DNA of 64,000 nucleotides from Eisenbergiella tayi (GTDB taxonomy: Bacteria; Bacillota; Clostridia; Lachnospirales; Lachnospiraceae), in assembly GCF_001881565.1 (NCBI RefSeq), contig NZ_MPDJ01000001.1, positions 499,966 through 563,965 of the forward strand, in the 5' to 3' direction. Position numbers and translations under genes: made by a program. Positions 17,736 to 26,489 of the stretch are shown here, piece by piece. Within the stretch, counting starts at the first letter, position 1, and each line of letters opens with the position of its first letter. The notes under the pieces were generated by a model. The model saw only the letters and a list, made by a program, of their open reading frames with translations. It did no database searches and was not told the origin of the DNA.

Positions 17736-18629
17736 TTATTCTTTTACGCCTCCCAGCGTAATACCTTTGACGAAATATTTCTGGAAGAAGGGATAAATAA
17801 TCAAGATGGGCAGGATCCCCACCGTGGCGATGGCCATCCGTACCGTTGTGCTGGGCATCTTGATATTCATGCCTCCTACCGCTGAGGAATTCTGAAGCAG
17901 CGCCTGTATATTTTCATTAATATTATTCAGGATGATCTGAATAGTGTACAGATGACCGCCGCCTCTTTCCGTCAGATAATACATACCATTCTGCCAGTCA
18001 TTCCAGTACATCAGGCCGGTCATCAATCCGATGGTTGCCACAATCGGCAGGCTGAGAGGCATCACGATTTTACAGAAAATACCGAACTCGCCAGCCCCGT
18101 CCAGCCTGGCTGCTTCTATCAGGCTTATGGGGATGCTGTTCAGAAAATAATTCCTTACCAGGATAACATTGAAGGCATTCATCATCAATCCGGGCAGAAT
18201 TAAGGCCCAGACGGTATTCCTTATATGAAAATAATTCACATAGGTATAGTAAGTAGCCACAAGCCCACCATTAAAAAGCATGGTAAAAATAAGCATAAAA
18301 CTGAGGATTTTCATACCCGGAACTTCTGTCTGGCATATCGCATAAGCAAACAGTGTCGTCACCAGAATACTTGCAGCCGTTCCCACAGCCGTTACCATAA
18401 TCGTCATAACATAGGCGCGTCCGATAGTATTCCACTGCACCGCTATGTAATGATAGGCATCCAGACTCCATTTCTTCGGGAAAAAGGAAAAGCCGTTGGC
18501 CGTTGCCCAGGTATTATCCGTAAAAGATGCAACAATCAGCAGAACAAAAGGTAAAAGGGCCATCAGCGCGAACAGGCCGCATACCAGATGGGCTATCAGC
18601 TGGGTCACTAGATTTTCTTTTGATTTCAC
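17736..18629 (-). CDS. Sugar ABC transporter permease, YtcP/LplC type (third importer)
   Basis: Permease of 297 aa. The GTG start at 18629 was preferred because TAGGAGG lies 8 nt upstream; the next in-frame GTG, 9 nt earlier, overlaps that site. Membrane helix one is 'LVCGLFALMALLPFVLLIVA', the EAA loop is SLIEAARLDGAGE, and the ending GITLGGVKE fits the family. It is 12 nt from the LplB partner upstream and 10 nt from the GH43 gene downstream, so this is one operon. Confidence 0.92.
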   Translation of the reverse strand: MKSKENLVTQLIAHLVCGLFALMALLPFVLLIVASFTDNTWATANGFSFFPKKWSLDAYHYIAVQWNTIGRAYVMTIMVTAVGTAASILVTTLFAYAICQTEVPGMKILSFMLIFTMLFNGGLVATYYTYVNYFHIRNTVWALILPGLMMNAFNVILVRNYFLNSIPISLIEAARLDGAGEFGIFCKIVMPLSLPIVATIGLMTGLMYWNDWQNGMYYLTERGGGHLYTIQIILNNINENIQALLQNSSAVGGMNIKMPSTTVRMAIATVGILPILIIYPFFQKYFVKGITLGGVKE

Positions 18630-18641
18630 AAAGGACACCTC

Positions 18642-19598
18642 CTAAAACAACGCGCTGCCGGATTCGTATTTCTTTACCAGCTTATTAGCGCCGATAATCA
18701 GTACGAAGCCTACGATGGACTGATAAACACTGGCTGCACTGGACATACTGTAGTCGTTATTCTTCATCAGCGCCTGATAAATATACACATCCAGGGTTCT
18801 GGTTACGGAATACAGGGATCCGCTGTTTCTCGGCATCTGGTAAAACAATCCGAAATCCGAACGGAAGATCTGCCCCACGCTGAGTATAAACAGAGTGATA
18901 ACCGTAGGTTTGAGAAGAGGAAGAGTAATGCATTTGATTTGCTGCCATTTTGTGGCCCCGTCAATCCTGGCCGCCTCAAAATAATCTACACTGATCCCCA
19001 CTATGCTGGACAGATATATGATCATACTGTAGCCAATACCCTTCCAGACATTGACGAATACCAGAATAAAGGGCCAGTATTTTTTCTCCTGATACCAGTT
19101 GATTCCCGCATGCCCCAGAGGTTCCAGAATACCTTTATTGAACATGCCCGTTTCTGCCGACAAAAAGGTAAAGGCGAGATAACTGACTATAACCCAGCTC
19201 ATCAGATAAGGAAGCAGAATCAGACTCTGATAAAGTTTTTTTGCTGTTTTTTTACGGATTTCATTAATCAGGATTGCCACAGCGATGGCTGTCACGTTTC
19301 CTACCAGGAAAAAAGCTATATTATAGAATATGGTATTTCTGGTAATAATCCATGCATCTGCGGATGCAAAAAGAAACTTGAAATTGTCAAAGCCACACCA
19401 TGGGCTCCCCCATATTCCTTTCTTAAAATTCAATTTCTTAAACGCAATTACAATCCCGAACATTGGGAGGTAATTGTTTATAATCATATAGATGAAGCCT
19501 GGCAGTGCCATCAGATAAAATGGCAGTATTCTTTTCCAGCGGATTTTTTTCCGGGGTGGTTTTGCAGCACCTGTTGCCGATGCTTTCCTTTGACTCAT
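18642..19598 (-). CDS. Sugar ABC transporter permease, LplB type (third importer)
   Basis: Permease of 318 aa starting at the ATG preceded by GGAGAGAAGAG; the 26-codon extension upstream lies over the intergenic hairpin and is unlikely. A basic tail (RKKIRWKR) precedes the first helix and 'NNYLPMFGIVIAFKKLNF'. The EAA loop reads 'DYFEAARIDGATKWQ'. It should work with the binding protein at 19685-21298 and the permease downstream. Confidence 0.92.
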   Translation of the reverse strand: MSQRKASATGAAKPPRKKIRWKRILPFYLMALPGFIYMIINNYLPMFGIVIAFKKLNFKKGIWGSPWCGFDNFKFLFASADAWIITRNTIFYNIAFFLVGNVTAIAVAILINEIRKKTAKKLYQSLILLPYLMSWVIVSYLAFTFLSAETGMFNKGILEPLGHAGINWYQEKKYWPFILVFVNVWKGIGYSMIIYLSSIVGISVDYFEAARIDGATKWQQIKCITLPLLKPTVITLFILSVGQIFRSDFGLFYQMPRNSGSLYSVTRTLDVYIYQALMKNNDYSMSSAASVYQSIVGFVLIIGANKLVKKYESGSALF

Positions 19599-19636
19599 TC
19601 TCTTCTCTCCACTCCTTTCCCTTTCCTTCCATTTTC

Positions 19637-19664
19637 GGAGCCGGCAGGATATCCTCCCGGCTCC
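19637..19664 (-). other. Hairpin between binding-protein gene and permease gene (third importer)
   Basis: GGAGCCGG pairs with CCGGCTCC, and the loop carries an inner GGATATCC palindrome. It lies 20 nt after the binding-protein stop and has no T-run. Confidence 0.7.
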
Positions 19665-19684
19665 CTCTGAATCCAACAGGCTTC

Positions 19685-21298
19685 CTATTTATTTGCAGCC
19701 CATTCATCCAGCTGTTTCTGGTTTTCTTCAATTACCGTATCAATCCCTGCAGCCTTTAATGCTTCCCGGAACTCTGCGAGATTGGTTTCCGGATTCAAAG
19801 TACCGCAGTTCACACTGGGAATATACTGCTGAATCACTGCCGTTACTGCAGAATATTCAGTGGATACCTCTTCAATATTAAAGCAGTAGCCCAATGCAGG
19901 AGATTTTCTGGAATCCGGAATACTGTCGCTGAATTCACGGATAATGGCATTTTTGTTTATAGGAGAAGGGCTCATCAGCGGCCATGCCAGCCTGTCCCCG
20001 TATACTCCATAAGGCTGATAATAAGGAAGCGTGGTCGGATCATCCGCGAGGTATTTAATCAGTGTGCCTTCCTCATTTTCTTCCAGCACCTCATAATCCT
20101 GCCCTTCGATTCCATACTGCAGAAGCCATGCTGCTTCATCATGTTCATAAATGTAATTCAAAGCCTCCACAGCCTTTACTTTATCCACAGTCGTAATAGG
20201 AACACTCCAGAGAATATTCTGGAAACGATCACCTGCAGTATAACCGTCAATAATCTTCAACGTCGTTAAATCCATCCCAACCTTAGCTTCCGTATCCCAG
20301 ATACCGCCTGGTGTACTCCATGCAAAATATCCCAGATAATTGCCGCCTGCAACAAGGATATCCCTGTCCTCCGTATTCGTAGCCGCATCCTTGGATATAT
20401 ATCCCTTCTGTGCCCAGTCATACATCCGGTTCGCATAATCTTCGTAATCCTGTGTTTCATATACATTAGATATGGTCATATTCTTGAAATCCTTATTAAG
20501 CATAAGGAATCCCGATGCCGAGGTAGCTCCCAGCTTATCATATTCAAATGCATTTCTGGAAAGAGGTTCTTCTGAAGTAGCTTCCGGAATCAGACAGAAG
20601 AAGTTATCGCCTTCTCCTGCTTTCACATCAGAGAAAATCTTTTCTATTTCATCCAGTGTATAGAATTTATTTTCATCCACTGTGACTCCATACTTATCCA
20701 GAAGATCCTGGCGTGCCACATAACCATAGGATTCACCCTGAATATAAGCATTCGGCATTCCATAAAGCTCACCGTTATAATAGCCCCCGGACATTGCGGA
20801 ACCGCACTTTTTCAAAATAGCCGCGCCATGCTCGTCAATCACATCATCCAGTGTTTCAATCAGTCCGTTACTCACCAGGTTGCCCACGCCAGTTCCTACT
20901 GAAAGGCAGAGATCCAACTGTTCTCCGGAAGAAACCGTCAGAACGGTTTCATTTGCCATATTGCTGAAGGATACGGGCTCCAGTGTTACATGAACACCGA
21001 TATCCGGTTCCATCATGGCATTCAATGCATCTTCCACTGCCTGGAAACCGGAATTTGTACTTCCCATAGAAGGCCACTGCCAGATAATTTCCGTCAGTTC
21101 ACCATCATAGGCTTCCTTGACCGCCTCCGAACTTTCCCCGCCTGCCTGCTCCGTTCCCGCAGCAGCCTCATCTCCTGCTGGTTCCGCATTCCCCTGAGCA
21201 GAAGAGCTTCCCTGAGCCGCAGAATTTCCCTGACAGCCGGTAAGGCCGGTAAGGACTACCGCCATACTTAACATAACCGCCAACGCTTTCTTTTTCAT
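19685..21298 (-). CDS. Extracellular solute-binding lipoprotein (third importer)
   Basis: Lipoprotein of 537 aa with signal 'MLSMAVVLTGLTGC' (lipidated Cys at about 22) and a long low-complexity linker of Ala, Gln, Gly, Ser and Glu up to about residue 60. The binding domain starts around 'LTEIIWQWPSMG'. The start follows AAGGAGGTAAAGT. Upstream on the same strand is the YesN/YesM pair, separated by a terminator, so the importer has its own promoter and is the obvious YesN target. The ligand is unknown; the GH43, GH2 and GH78 neighbours suggest a galactose- or rhamnose-containing oligosaccharide. Confidence 0.92.
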   Translation of the reverse strand: MKKKALAVMLSMAVVLTGLTGCQGNSAAQGSSSAQGNAEPAGDEAAAGTEQAGGESSEAVKEAYDGELTEIIWQWPSMGSTNSGFQAVEDALNAMMEPDIGVHVTLEPVSFSNMANETVLTVSSGEQLDLCLSVGTGVGNLVSNGLIETLDDVIDEHGAAILKKCGSAMSGGYYNGELYGMPNAYIQGESYGYVARQDLLDKYGVTVDENKFYTLDEIEKIFSDVKAGEGDNFFCLIPEATSEEPLSRNAFEYDKLGATSASGFLMLNKDFKNMTISNVYETQDYEDYANRMYDWAQKGYISKDAATNTEDRDILVAGGNYLGYFAWSTPGGIWDTEAKVGMDLTTLKIIDGYTAGDRFQNILWSVPITTVDKVKAVEALNYIYEHDEAAWLLQYGIEGQDYEVLEENEEGTLIKYLADDPTTLPYYQPYGVYGDRLAWPLMSPSPINKNAIIREFSDSIPDSRKSPALGYCFNIEEVSTEYSAVTAVIQQYIPSVNCGTLNPETNLAEFREALKAAGIDTVIEENQKQLDEWAANK

Positions 21299-21411
21299 AC
21301 TTTACCTCCTTATATATTTTGTCTGTTTTGATGGTCTCATTGTACTTTTATATGTATGTTTTTACCATAATCACATCAAACCTGGGTATTACTTTTTCAA
21401 ACCTTTTAGGC

Positions 21412-21459
21412 AAAAATAAAAGTTTCCATACTTTGCATTGACATCGCATGGAAACTTTT
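21412..21459 (-). terminator. Terminator after YesN
   Basis: A 12-bp perfect stem (AAAAGTTTCCAT with ATGGAAACTTTT, 21418-21459) is followed on the minus strand by ATTTTTG. It separates the regulator pair from the third importer operon. Confidence 0.85.
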
Positions 21460-21507
21460 TATTATACAGAGAATGGATGGAGCCTGTGATTGATGCAGGG
21501 TTCCGCC

Positions 21508-22293
21508 CTACTCCTTCTCCTGATACCTGGTAGGCGGGCATCCATAATACTTTTTAAACATATTATGAAAATTAGTATAATGGGAATACCCAACTTTTTC
21601 AGCCACCTCATTGGCATTATAATCCCCCAGTTCCAAAAGTGACGCCGCCATCTTCATCCGTTCATTAATGATAAACTGGCTGACGGAAACACCCTTTTCT
21701 TTTTTGAACAGACGGTTGAGATAGACCGGATGAAAATAAAACCGTTCTGCTAACCCGTTCACTCCCAGCTCGCAATCCCCAAGGTTTTTAATGATATACG
21801 CACTGATTTCCTCCACCATTTCCTTCGGACATTTTTTCTTTCCCTGTTTTTCATTTTCCTGCAGTACCTGTTCCTGCAGCATATATTTTCCATATTCCTG
21901 ATATCTCGCCGCTTCCCGCGTTTTGGTGAGACGCTGTACCACACGCTGAATCACTTCACCGATTTCTTCATATTTGGCAGGAATCAGGATATAATCCTGG
22001 CAGCCCAGGCAGATAGCCTCCCTTGCATATGCAAAGCTGGCATGGCAGGTGAGGAAAACACATTCGATATCCTTCTTGTTTTCCCTCACCCAGCGCAGCA
22101 GTGCCAGGCCGTTTTCACCCGGCATTTCAATATCGCAGAGCATGATATCCACCGGATTGTTTCTGATACATTCTTTCCCGGCTTCCACATCATAAGCTGT
22201 ATATACCTGTTCAATTCCGTACTTTTCCCAGGGAATCTCCTCCTTCATGGTTTCTGCTGTCAGCACTTCATCATTCACCATCAAAAGCCGCAT
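21508..22293 (-). CDS. YesN-type response regulator with AraC DNA-binding domain
   Basis: Cytoplasmic response regulator of 261 aa. The receiver domain (about 1-120) carries the 'DIMLCDIEMPGENG' phosphorylation segment with the acceptor Asp at about 55. The C-terminus (about 160-261) is an AraC helix-turn-helix pair ending 'YYGCPPTRYQEKE'. The linker is unusually short compared with full YesN proteins (about 350-500 aa), so the protein is compact. The start was set at the ATG after TTTGGAGGTGCAGG, which overlaps the end of the kinase gene by 23 nt, indicating translational coupling. It probably activates the binding-protein operon just downstream. Confidence 0.92.
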   Translation of the reverse strand: MRLLMVNDEVLTAETMKEEIPWEKYGIEQVYTAYDVEAGKECIRNNPVDIMLCDIEMPGENGLALLRWVRENKKDIECVFLTCHASFAYAREAICLGCQDYILIPAKYEEIGEVIQRVVQRLTKTREAARYQEYGKYMLQEQVLQENEKQGKKKCPKEMVEEISAYIIKNLGDCELGVNGLAERFYFHPVYLNRLFKKEKGVSVSQFIINERMKMAASLLELGDYNANEVAEKVGYSHYTNFHNMFKKYYGCPPTRYQEKE

Positions 22294-23938
22294 CCTGCAC
22301 CTCCAAATCATAAGGAAACTGTATCGTCACACAGGTTCCCATCCCAACATCCGCACTGATTAAAATATCCGCCGTTTCCCCATAAAAATACCTGAGCCTT
22401 TTTAAGGAATTCACAAATCCGATATGTTCGCCGTCTATATTTCCGTTGCGCATCCGTTTGTCCAGGTTTTTCACTTCTTCCTCTGACATTCCTGCTCCGT
22501 CATCCATAATCATGAATGTAACAATTCCGTCAATATACTGTCCCAGCAGGGATATATGGGTTATCTGTCCCTGCTTCACTGCATATTTCACTATGTTCTC
22601 CACAAAATTATGGAGCAGAAGAGGCGGTACGCGCACGAAGGAAATCTCAGGGTCATACTCATACCTCACTTCTATGCTGTCCGGATAGCGTACCTCCGCC
22701 ATACGGATATAGCCTTCTATCAGCTTCTGTTCTTTCGGAAACAGTTCCAGGCTTTTGCCGCTGCGGAAAATATAGCGGAAGTACTCGGACAGATAAATAA
22801 CAATATCCTGAATAGCGCCTGTTTCCTTACGCTGGGCCAGCGTATAAACCAGGTTAAAAGTATTCAGCAGAAAATGGGGATGGATCTGAAGCTGCAGATT
22901 TTTCAATTCCATTTTCTGGCGATCCAGCTCTTTCTCATAATTTTCTATTTTCAGCGTCTTAATCTGATCCGCCATCTGGTTAAAGGATAAAAAAGAGTAA
23001 CTGTATTCAATAGAATTGGCTTTTTCCTGAATCCGATAATCCAAATCGCCCTCCTGCAGCCGCTTATGTGCCTGATTTACCAGACGGAGCGGATTCAAAA
23101 GGAGATTGGATATTACCAGATATAAAACAGGAATCAACAGAAGCGCAATAAAGGTTCCCGCACGCAATACCATGTAAAAAACAGAGATCCCACCCAGGAT
23201 TTCACTTCTGCTCAGGCTTCCGTTCAGGAACGCCTTCCCTTTTTTCAAAGGCAGAGATATGGCAATCACGTCTTTGTCCGGCGGTACCGCGGCATCGGCA
23301 GCAAAAGAAAAGCTGGCCTGCTTGTACTGCACATCTTCCGACAGCTGTTCAGCGACATCATCCAGATATATCCAGCCGCCGTAGATAATCTCCCTGAGTT
23401 TCACGAACATGCATAAAAGCGGCCTCCCGTCCACCAGATACACATTCCAGCCCGAGTTGATACCTTTTTCCATCTCAGAAAGTACAAAATCCTCACCATT
23501 AATTTTGCCTGCTCCGGTAATATCCCATACCAGTGTGTCTTCCACCTCAGGCATATGAAAAAAATAACCGTCCGCACCGTCCACCATACGCATGTTATTC
23601 AGGAACTTATGATAAAACCGTATTCTGGCTCCCAGATACTGCTCATCACCTTTCTGACCTGCCAGTATGGTTCCGTCCGTATCCTCGTTTTTCATATTCC
23701 ACAAAAGATAGCCCGTATCCTCCATCCGGTGCAGCAGCTCGGTATTATAATTTTCCATAACGCTGGTTACCGATAAGGCCGCCTGTTCGGTCATGGCTTC
23801 TATAGCCGCGTGGCTGAGGACAATAGCCAGGATATTCAGCGGAAGCACCAGAATCAGAATGATCAGGACTACTTTGGTGGAAATAGACTGCATCAGATGG
23901 AATGCTATATGTCCGGCTTTCTTTATTTTTTGTTTCAC
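22271..23938 (-). CDS. YesM-type sensor histidine kinase
   Basis: Membrane sensor kinase of 555 aa with a GTG start after AGGGGGGCGGAAA. Membrane helices flank an extracellular sensing domain: about 20-42, and about 247-270 ('GTFIALLLIPVLYLVISNLLL'). A HAMP segment follows ('LNPLRLVNQAHKRLQEGDLD'), then the His_kinase domain with the phosphorylatable His in 'LQIHPHFLLNTFN', and a HATPase domain with 'HNFVENIVKYAVKQG' and 'DDGAGM'. It is partner of the overlapping YesN gene. The signal is probably the sugar or the loaded binding protein of the adjacent importer. Confidence 0.93.
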   Translation of the reverse strand: MKQKIKKAGHIAFHLMQSISTKVVLIILILVLPLNILAIVLSHAAIEAMTEQAALSVTSVMENYNTELLHRMEDTGYLLWNMKNEDTDGTILAGQKGDEQYLGARIRFYHKFLNNMRMVDGADGYFFHMPEVEDTLVWDITGAGKINGEDFVLSEMEKGINSGWNVYLVDGRPLLCMFVKLREIIYGGWIYLDDVAEQLSEDVQYKQASFSFAADAAVPPDKDVIAISLPLKKGKAFLNGSLSRSEILGGISVFYMVLRAGTFIALLLIPVLYLVISNLLLNPLRLVNQAHKRLQEGDLDYRIQEKANSIEYSYSFLSFNQMADQIKTLKIENYEKELDRQKMELKNLQLQIHPHFLLNTFNLVYTLAQRKETGAIQDIVIYLSEYFRYIFRSGKSLELFPKEQKLIEGYIRMAEVRYPDSIEVRYEYDPEISFVRVPPLLLHNFVENIVKYAVKQGQITHISLLGQYIDGIVTFMIMDDGAGMSEEEVKNLDKRMRNGNIDGEHIGFVNSLKRLRYFYGETADILISADVGMGTCVTIQFPYDLEVQDAAFDGE

Positions 23939-24014
23939 TTTCCGCCCCCCTTTCTCCCTTTTTTCAGTGTAATCGGATTCTTAAGGAAATGCAATATATG
24001 GGAATACAGCTGCA

Positions 24015-24081
24015 GCCGCTGCCTGCAATACAGGCAGCGGCCGTATAATTTTTCTTTCGGAATTCTGATAATAGAATTCCG
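24015..24081. other. Two adjacent perfect hairpins after the GH2 gene
   Basis: The first is an 11-bp stem (GCCGCTGCCTG with CAGGCAGCGGC, 5-nt loop, 24015-24041). The second is a 9-bp stem (CGGAATTCT with AGAATTCCG, 6-nt loop, 24058-24081). They lie between the GH2 stop and the YesM start, both minus strand. No classical T-run follows on that strand; on the plus strand ATAATTTTTC follows the first. They may terminate or process the GH78-GH2 transcript. Confidence 0.6.
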
Positions 24082-24106
24082 GGTTCATAATAATGGACTG
24101 TTTTCC

Positions 24107-26482
24107 CTATACAGCATGAACCGCCGCATATCCGGTCTGCAGCCCGCCGCTCCTCACGGCAATCCCGATTTTCCCGGCCTCCGATACCTTTATAATCAGC
24201 TGGGCCGTACCATGGAAGGTATGGCAGGACATCTGACCTATCTGATCCTCCGTACAGGGATTCCCGCTTCCCAGTGCCGCAGGCACTGCCGGGCCGGTAA
24301 GCTCCGCCTGTATTTCCCGTTCCTCTGCCGGCAGGCGGACACCGTTTTCATCTGCAATCATAATCCGGATATAGCAGATATCCTGACCATCTCCCTTCAA
24401 AGTATCCTGTTCAGGCTCTGCCAGAATCCGGACGGCTTCCCCGGCTGTAACAAGGCTGCCTCTGCTGATTTCCTTTCCTTCCCGATAGCTGACTGCTTCC
24501 AGAATTCCCGGTGTATAAGAAATATCCATTTTGGCTGTCAGCCGTTCATAAGGAACACGTCCGAGAGATGTCCCGTTCAGGATAAATTCCGCTTCTTCTC
24601 CCGGCCCATAGCTTACCGCAGAAACCATTCTTCCTTCCCATTCGCTTCCGAAGGACCAGTCGTCATTTACATCCGGCCAGTGCCATCCGCTTCCATAGAA
24701 TTCATCTCCGTAATGGCTGGGATGGGTGGTAAAAAGCCAGGTTTTATCCGTATGCCCCCACATGAGTTCCCTATAAAAGGACTGGGGCCTCCTCTCTCCG
24801 GTCATCAGGAAATCCGACTGCCAGGAGGTTCTCCATGGATAGGCAGCCATGAATTGAAAAGGCTTATTTTCTTTTTTCCAGTATACCTGCCCGACTCCCA
24901 CTTCTCCCAGATAATCCACGGCTGCCCAAATAAAATCACCTATGACCCATGGATATTTTTTTACACCCTCCCAATAATCATAGGTGCTGCAGGCATGGGT
25001 TTCCGTCGCACAGATGACTCTGTCCGGGAAAGCCTCATGGTCTTTTTCATAACGAACGTTCAGATAGTTATAGCCCACAATATCAAGCAGTGCCGCATAA
25101 TCTTTGGTTTTTTCCTTCCAGCTGTCTTCCTTGTCTTCCAGGATATTCGCTTCAAAGTTTGTGCCCACTTCCGTATCCTCACCAAAAATACCGCAGATCG
25201 CGGACAGAACAAACCGGGTAGGATCCAGGGAACGGATTTTCTCACTCAGCCTTGCCGACCAGGCGGCACCGTCATTCCTGCCGTCCCTCTCTCCGATCTC
25301 ATTTCCGATGGAATAGGAAATGACACAAGGATGGTTTCTGTCCCTTTTTACCATCCATTCCATATCCCGTTCCCACCAGTCCTCAAAGTACAGATGATAA
25401 TCCATAGGGACCTTGCCCAGGCGCCATACATCAAAACACTCATCCAGCAGCAGCATGCCCAGCCTGTCACATATTTTCAGCATAGCGAGGGACGGGGGAT
25501 AATGGCTGATACGTACGGCATTGTAGCCTGCGGACTGCAGGAGGCGGATTTTACGTTCCTCCGCTTTTGCGTAGGCGCAGGCCCCCAGCAGGCCGTTATC
25601 ATGATGCAGACATCCGCCTTTCAGCTTCACAGTCCTTCCATTCAGGCGGAATCCATTCTCAGGATCCACCGAAATCGTACGGATTCCAAAGGTATCCTCC
25701 GCAGTGTCCCAAATCTTCTCCCCTTCTTTGACAAGTACCCTGTAGGTATACAGCACCGGCGTATCAGGCTCCCATCTGCGGGGCTTCTCCACTGTTACAG
25801 GAATACGGCAGGGCGCTTCCTCACCTGACCGGCTGGTTTTCACCTGACGGCTGGCTGTTCCCGCCGCCTTCCCTTCCGGATCCAGTACCTCACACACAAG
25901 GGTAAGTTCCCTCTCTTCTTCCTCACAACTTGTGAGGGAAACAGCAAACTCCGCAACGGCGCTGTCTTCAGCCACCTCCGGGGTTGTTACAAAAACATCC
26001 CAGGGTCTGATACAGATCCTCTCTCCCAGCCACAGGCTCACACTCCTGTAAAGACCGCCGCCGCTGTACCATCGGCTGGAAGGCTGTCTGCTCTGGGTAA
26101 TGATTTTCAGGATATTCTTCCTTCCATCAAACCGGAGCGCACTGCTGATATCCACCTGAAAAGGCGTGTAACCATAGGGATGCAGGGCGAGCAGTTCCTC
26201 ATTCACACTGATTTCACTGTTCATATAGGCGCCGTCTATATCCAGGAGAACCGTTTTCCCTTCCCAGCTCTTCGCTGCTTCCAGCTCCTTCCGGTATACG
26301 CCCTCACCCTGTCCGAAGTAGCCGTTTCCCGGGCCGCCCGCAGCCTGGGGGGATCGGGGCTTGGTGATGATAAAATCATGGGGCAGATTGACTGTTACAG
26401 CCTCCGGCCTCTGAAACACAAAACTCATGCTTTCATCGCTTTCATAAAATTCCCAATCCGTATTTAAAGATATTTGCTTCAT
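24107..26482 (-). CDS. Glycoside hydrolase family 2 (beta-galactosidase/glucuronidase-like)
   Basis: Retaining beta-glycosidase of 791 aa. Domains in order: sugar-binding jelly roll (about 1-160, 'NLPHDFII'), Ig-like domain (about 165-275), TIM barrel (about 278-570), and C-terminal beta domains. The catalytic acid/base is Glu395 in 'SIGNEIGE' and the nucleophile is Glu494 in 'VICATETHACSTYDYW'. The activity could be beta-galactosidase or a relative; sequence alone does not settle it. There is no signal peptide, so it acts inside the cell. The start follows GTGAGGATCGG. It is 7 nt downstream of the rhamnosidase-like gene and co-transcribed with it. Confidence 0.9.
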   Translation of the reverse strand: MKQISLNTDWEFYESDESMSFVFQRPEAVTVNLPHDFIITKPRSPQAAGGPGNGYFGQGEGVYRKELEAAKSWEGKTVLLDIDGAYMNSEISVNEELLALHPYGYTPFQVDISSALRFDGRKNILKIITQSRQPSSRWYSGGGLYRSVSLWLGERICIRPWDVFVTTPEVAEDSAVAEFAVSLTSCEEEERELTLVCEVLDPEGKAAGTASRQVKTSRSGEEAPCRIPVTVEKPRRWEPDTPVLYTYRVLVKEGEKIWDTAEDTFGIRTISVDPENGFRLNGRTVKLKGGCLHHDNGLLGACAYAKAEERKIRLLQSAGYNAVRISHYPPSLAMLKICDRLGMLLLDECFDVWRLGKVPMDYHLYFEDWWERDMEWMVKRDRNHPCVISYSIGNEIGERDGRNDGAAWSARLSEKIRSLDPTRFVLSAICGIFGEDTEVGTNFEANILEDKEDSWKEKTKDYAALLDIVGYNYLNVRYEKDHEAFPDRVICATETHACSTYDYWEGVKKYPWVIGDFIWAAVDYLGEVGVGQVYWKKENKPFQFMAAYPWRTSWQSDFLMTGERRPQSFYRELMWGHTDKTWLFTTHPSHYGDEFYGSGWHWPDVNDDWSFGSEWEGRMVSAVSYGPGEEAEFILNGTSLGRVPYERLTAKMDISYTPGILEAVSYREGKEISRGSLVTAGEAVRILAEPEQDTLKGDGQDICYIRIMIADENGVRLPAEEREIQAELTGPAVPAALGSGNPCTEDQIGQMSCHTFHGTAQLIIKVSEAGKIGIAVRSGGLQTGYAAVHAV

Positions 26483-26489
26483 CCGATCC

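Noticed and set aside
23810..25828. A 672-codon open frame on the plus strand
   Set aside because: It lies antisense to the GH2 gene and the start of YesM, both of which have clear motifs. Its translation has no recognisable domain and no ribosome binding site.
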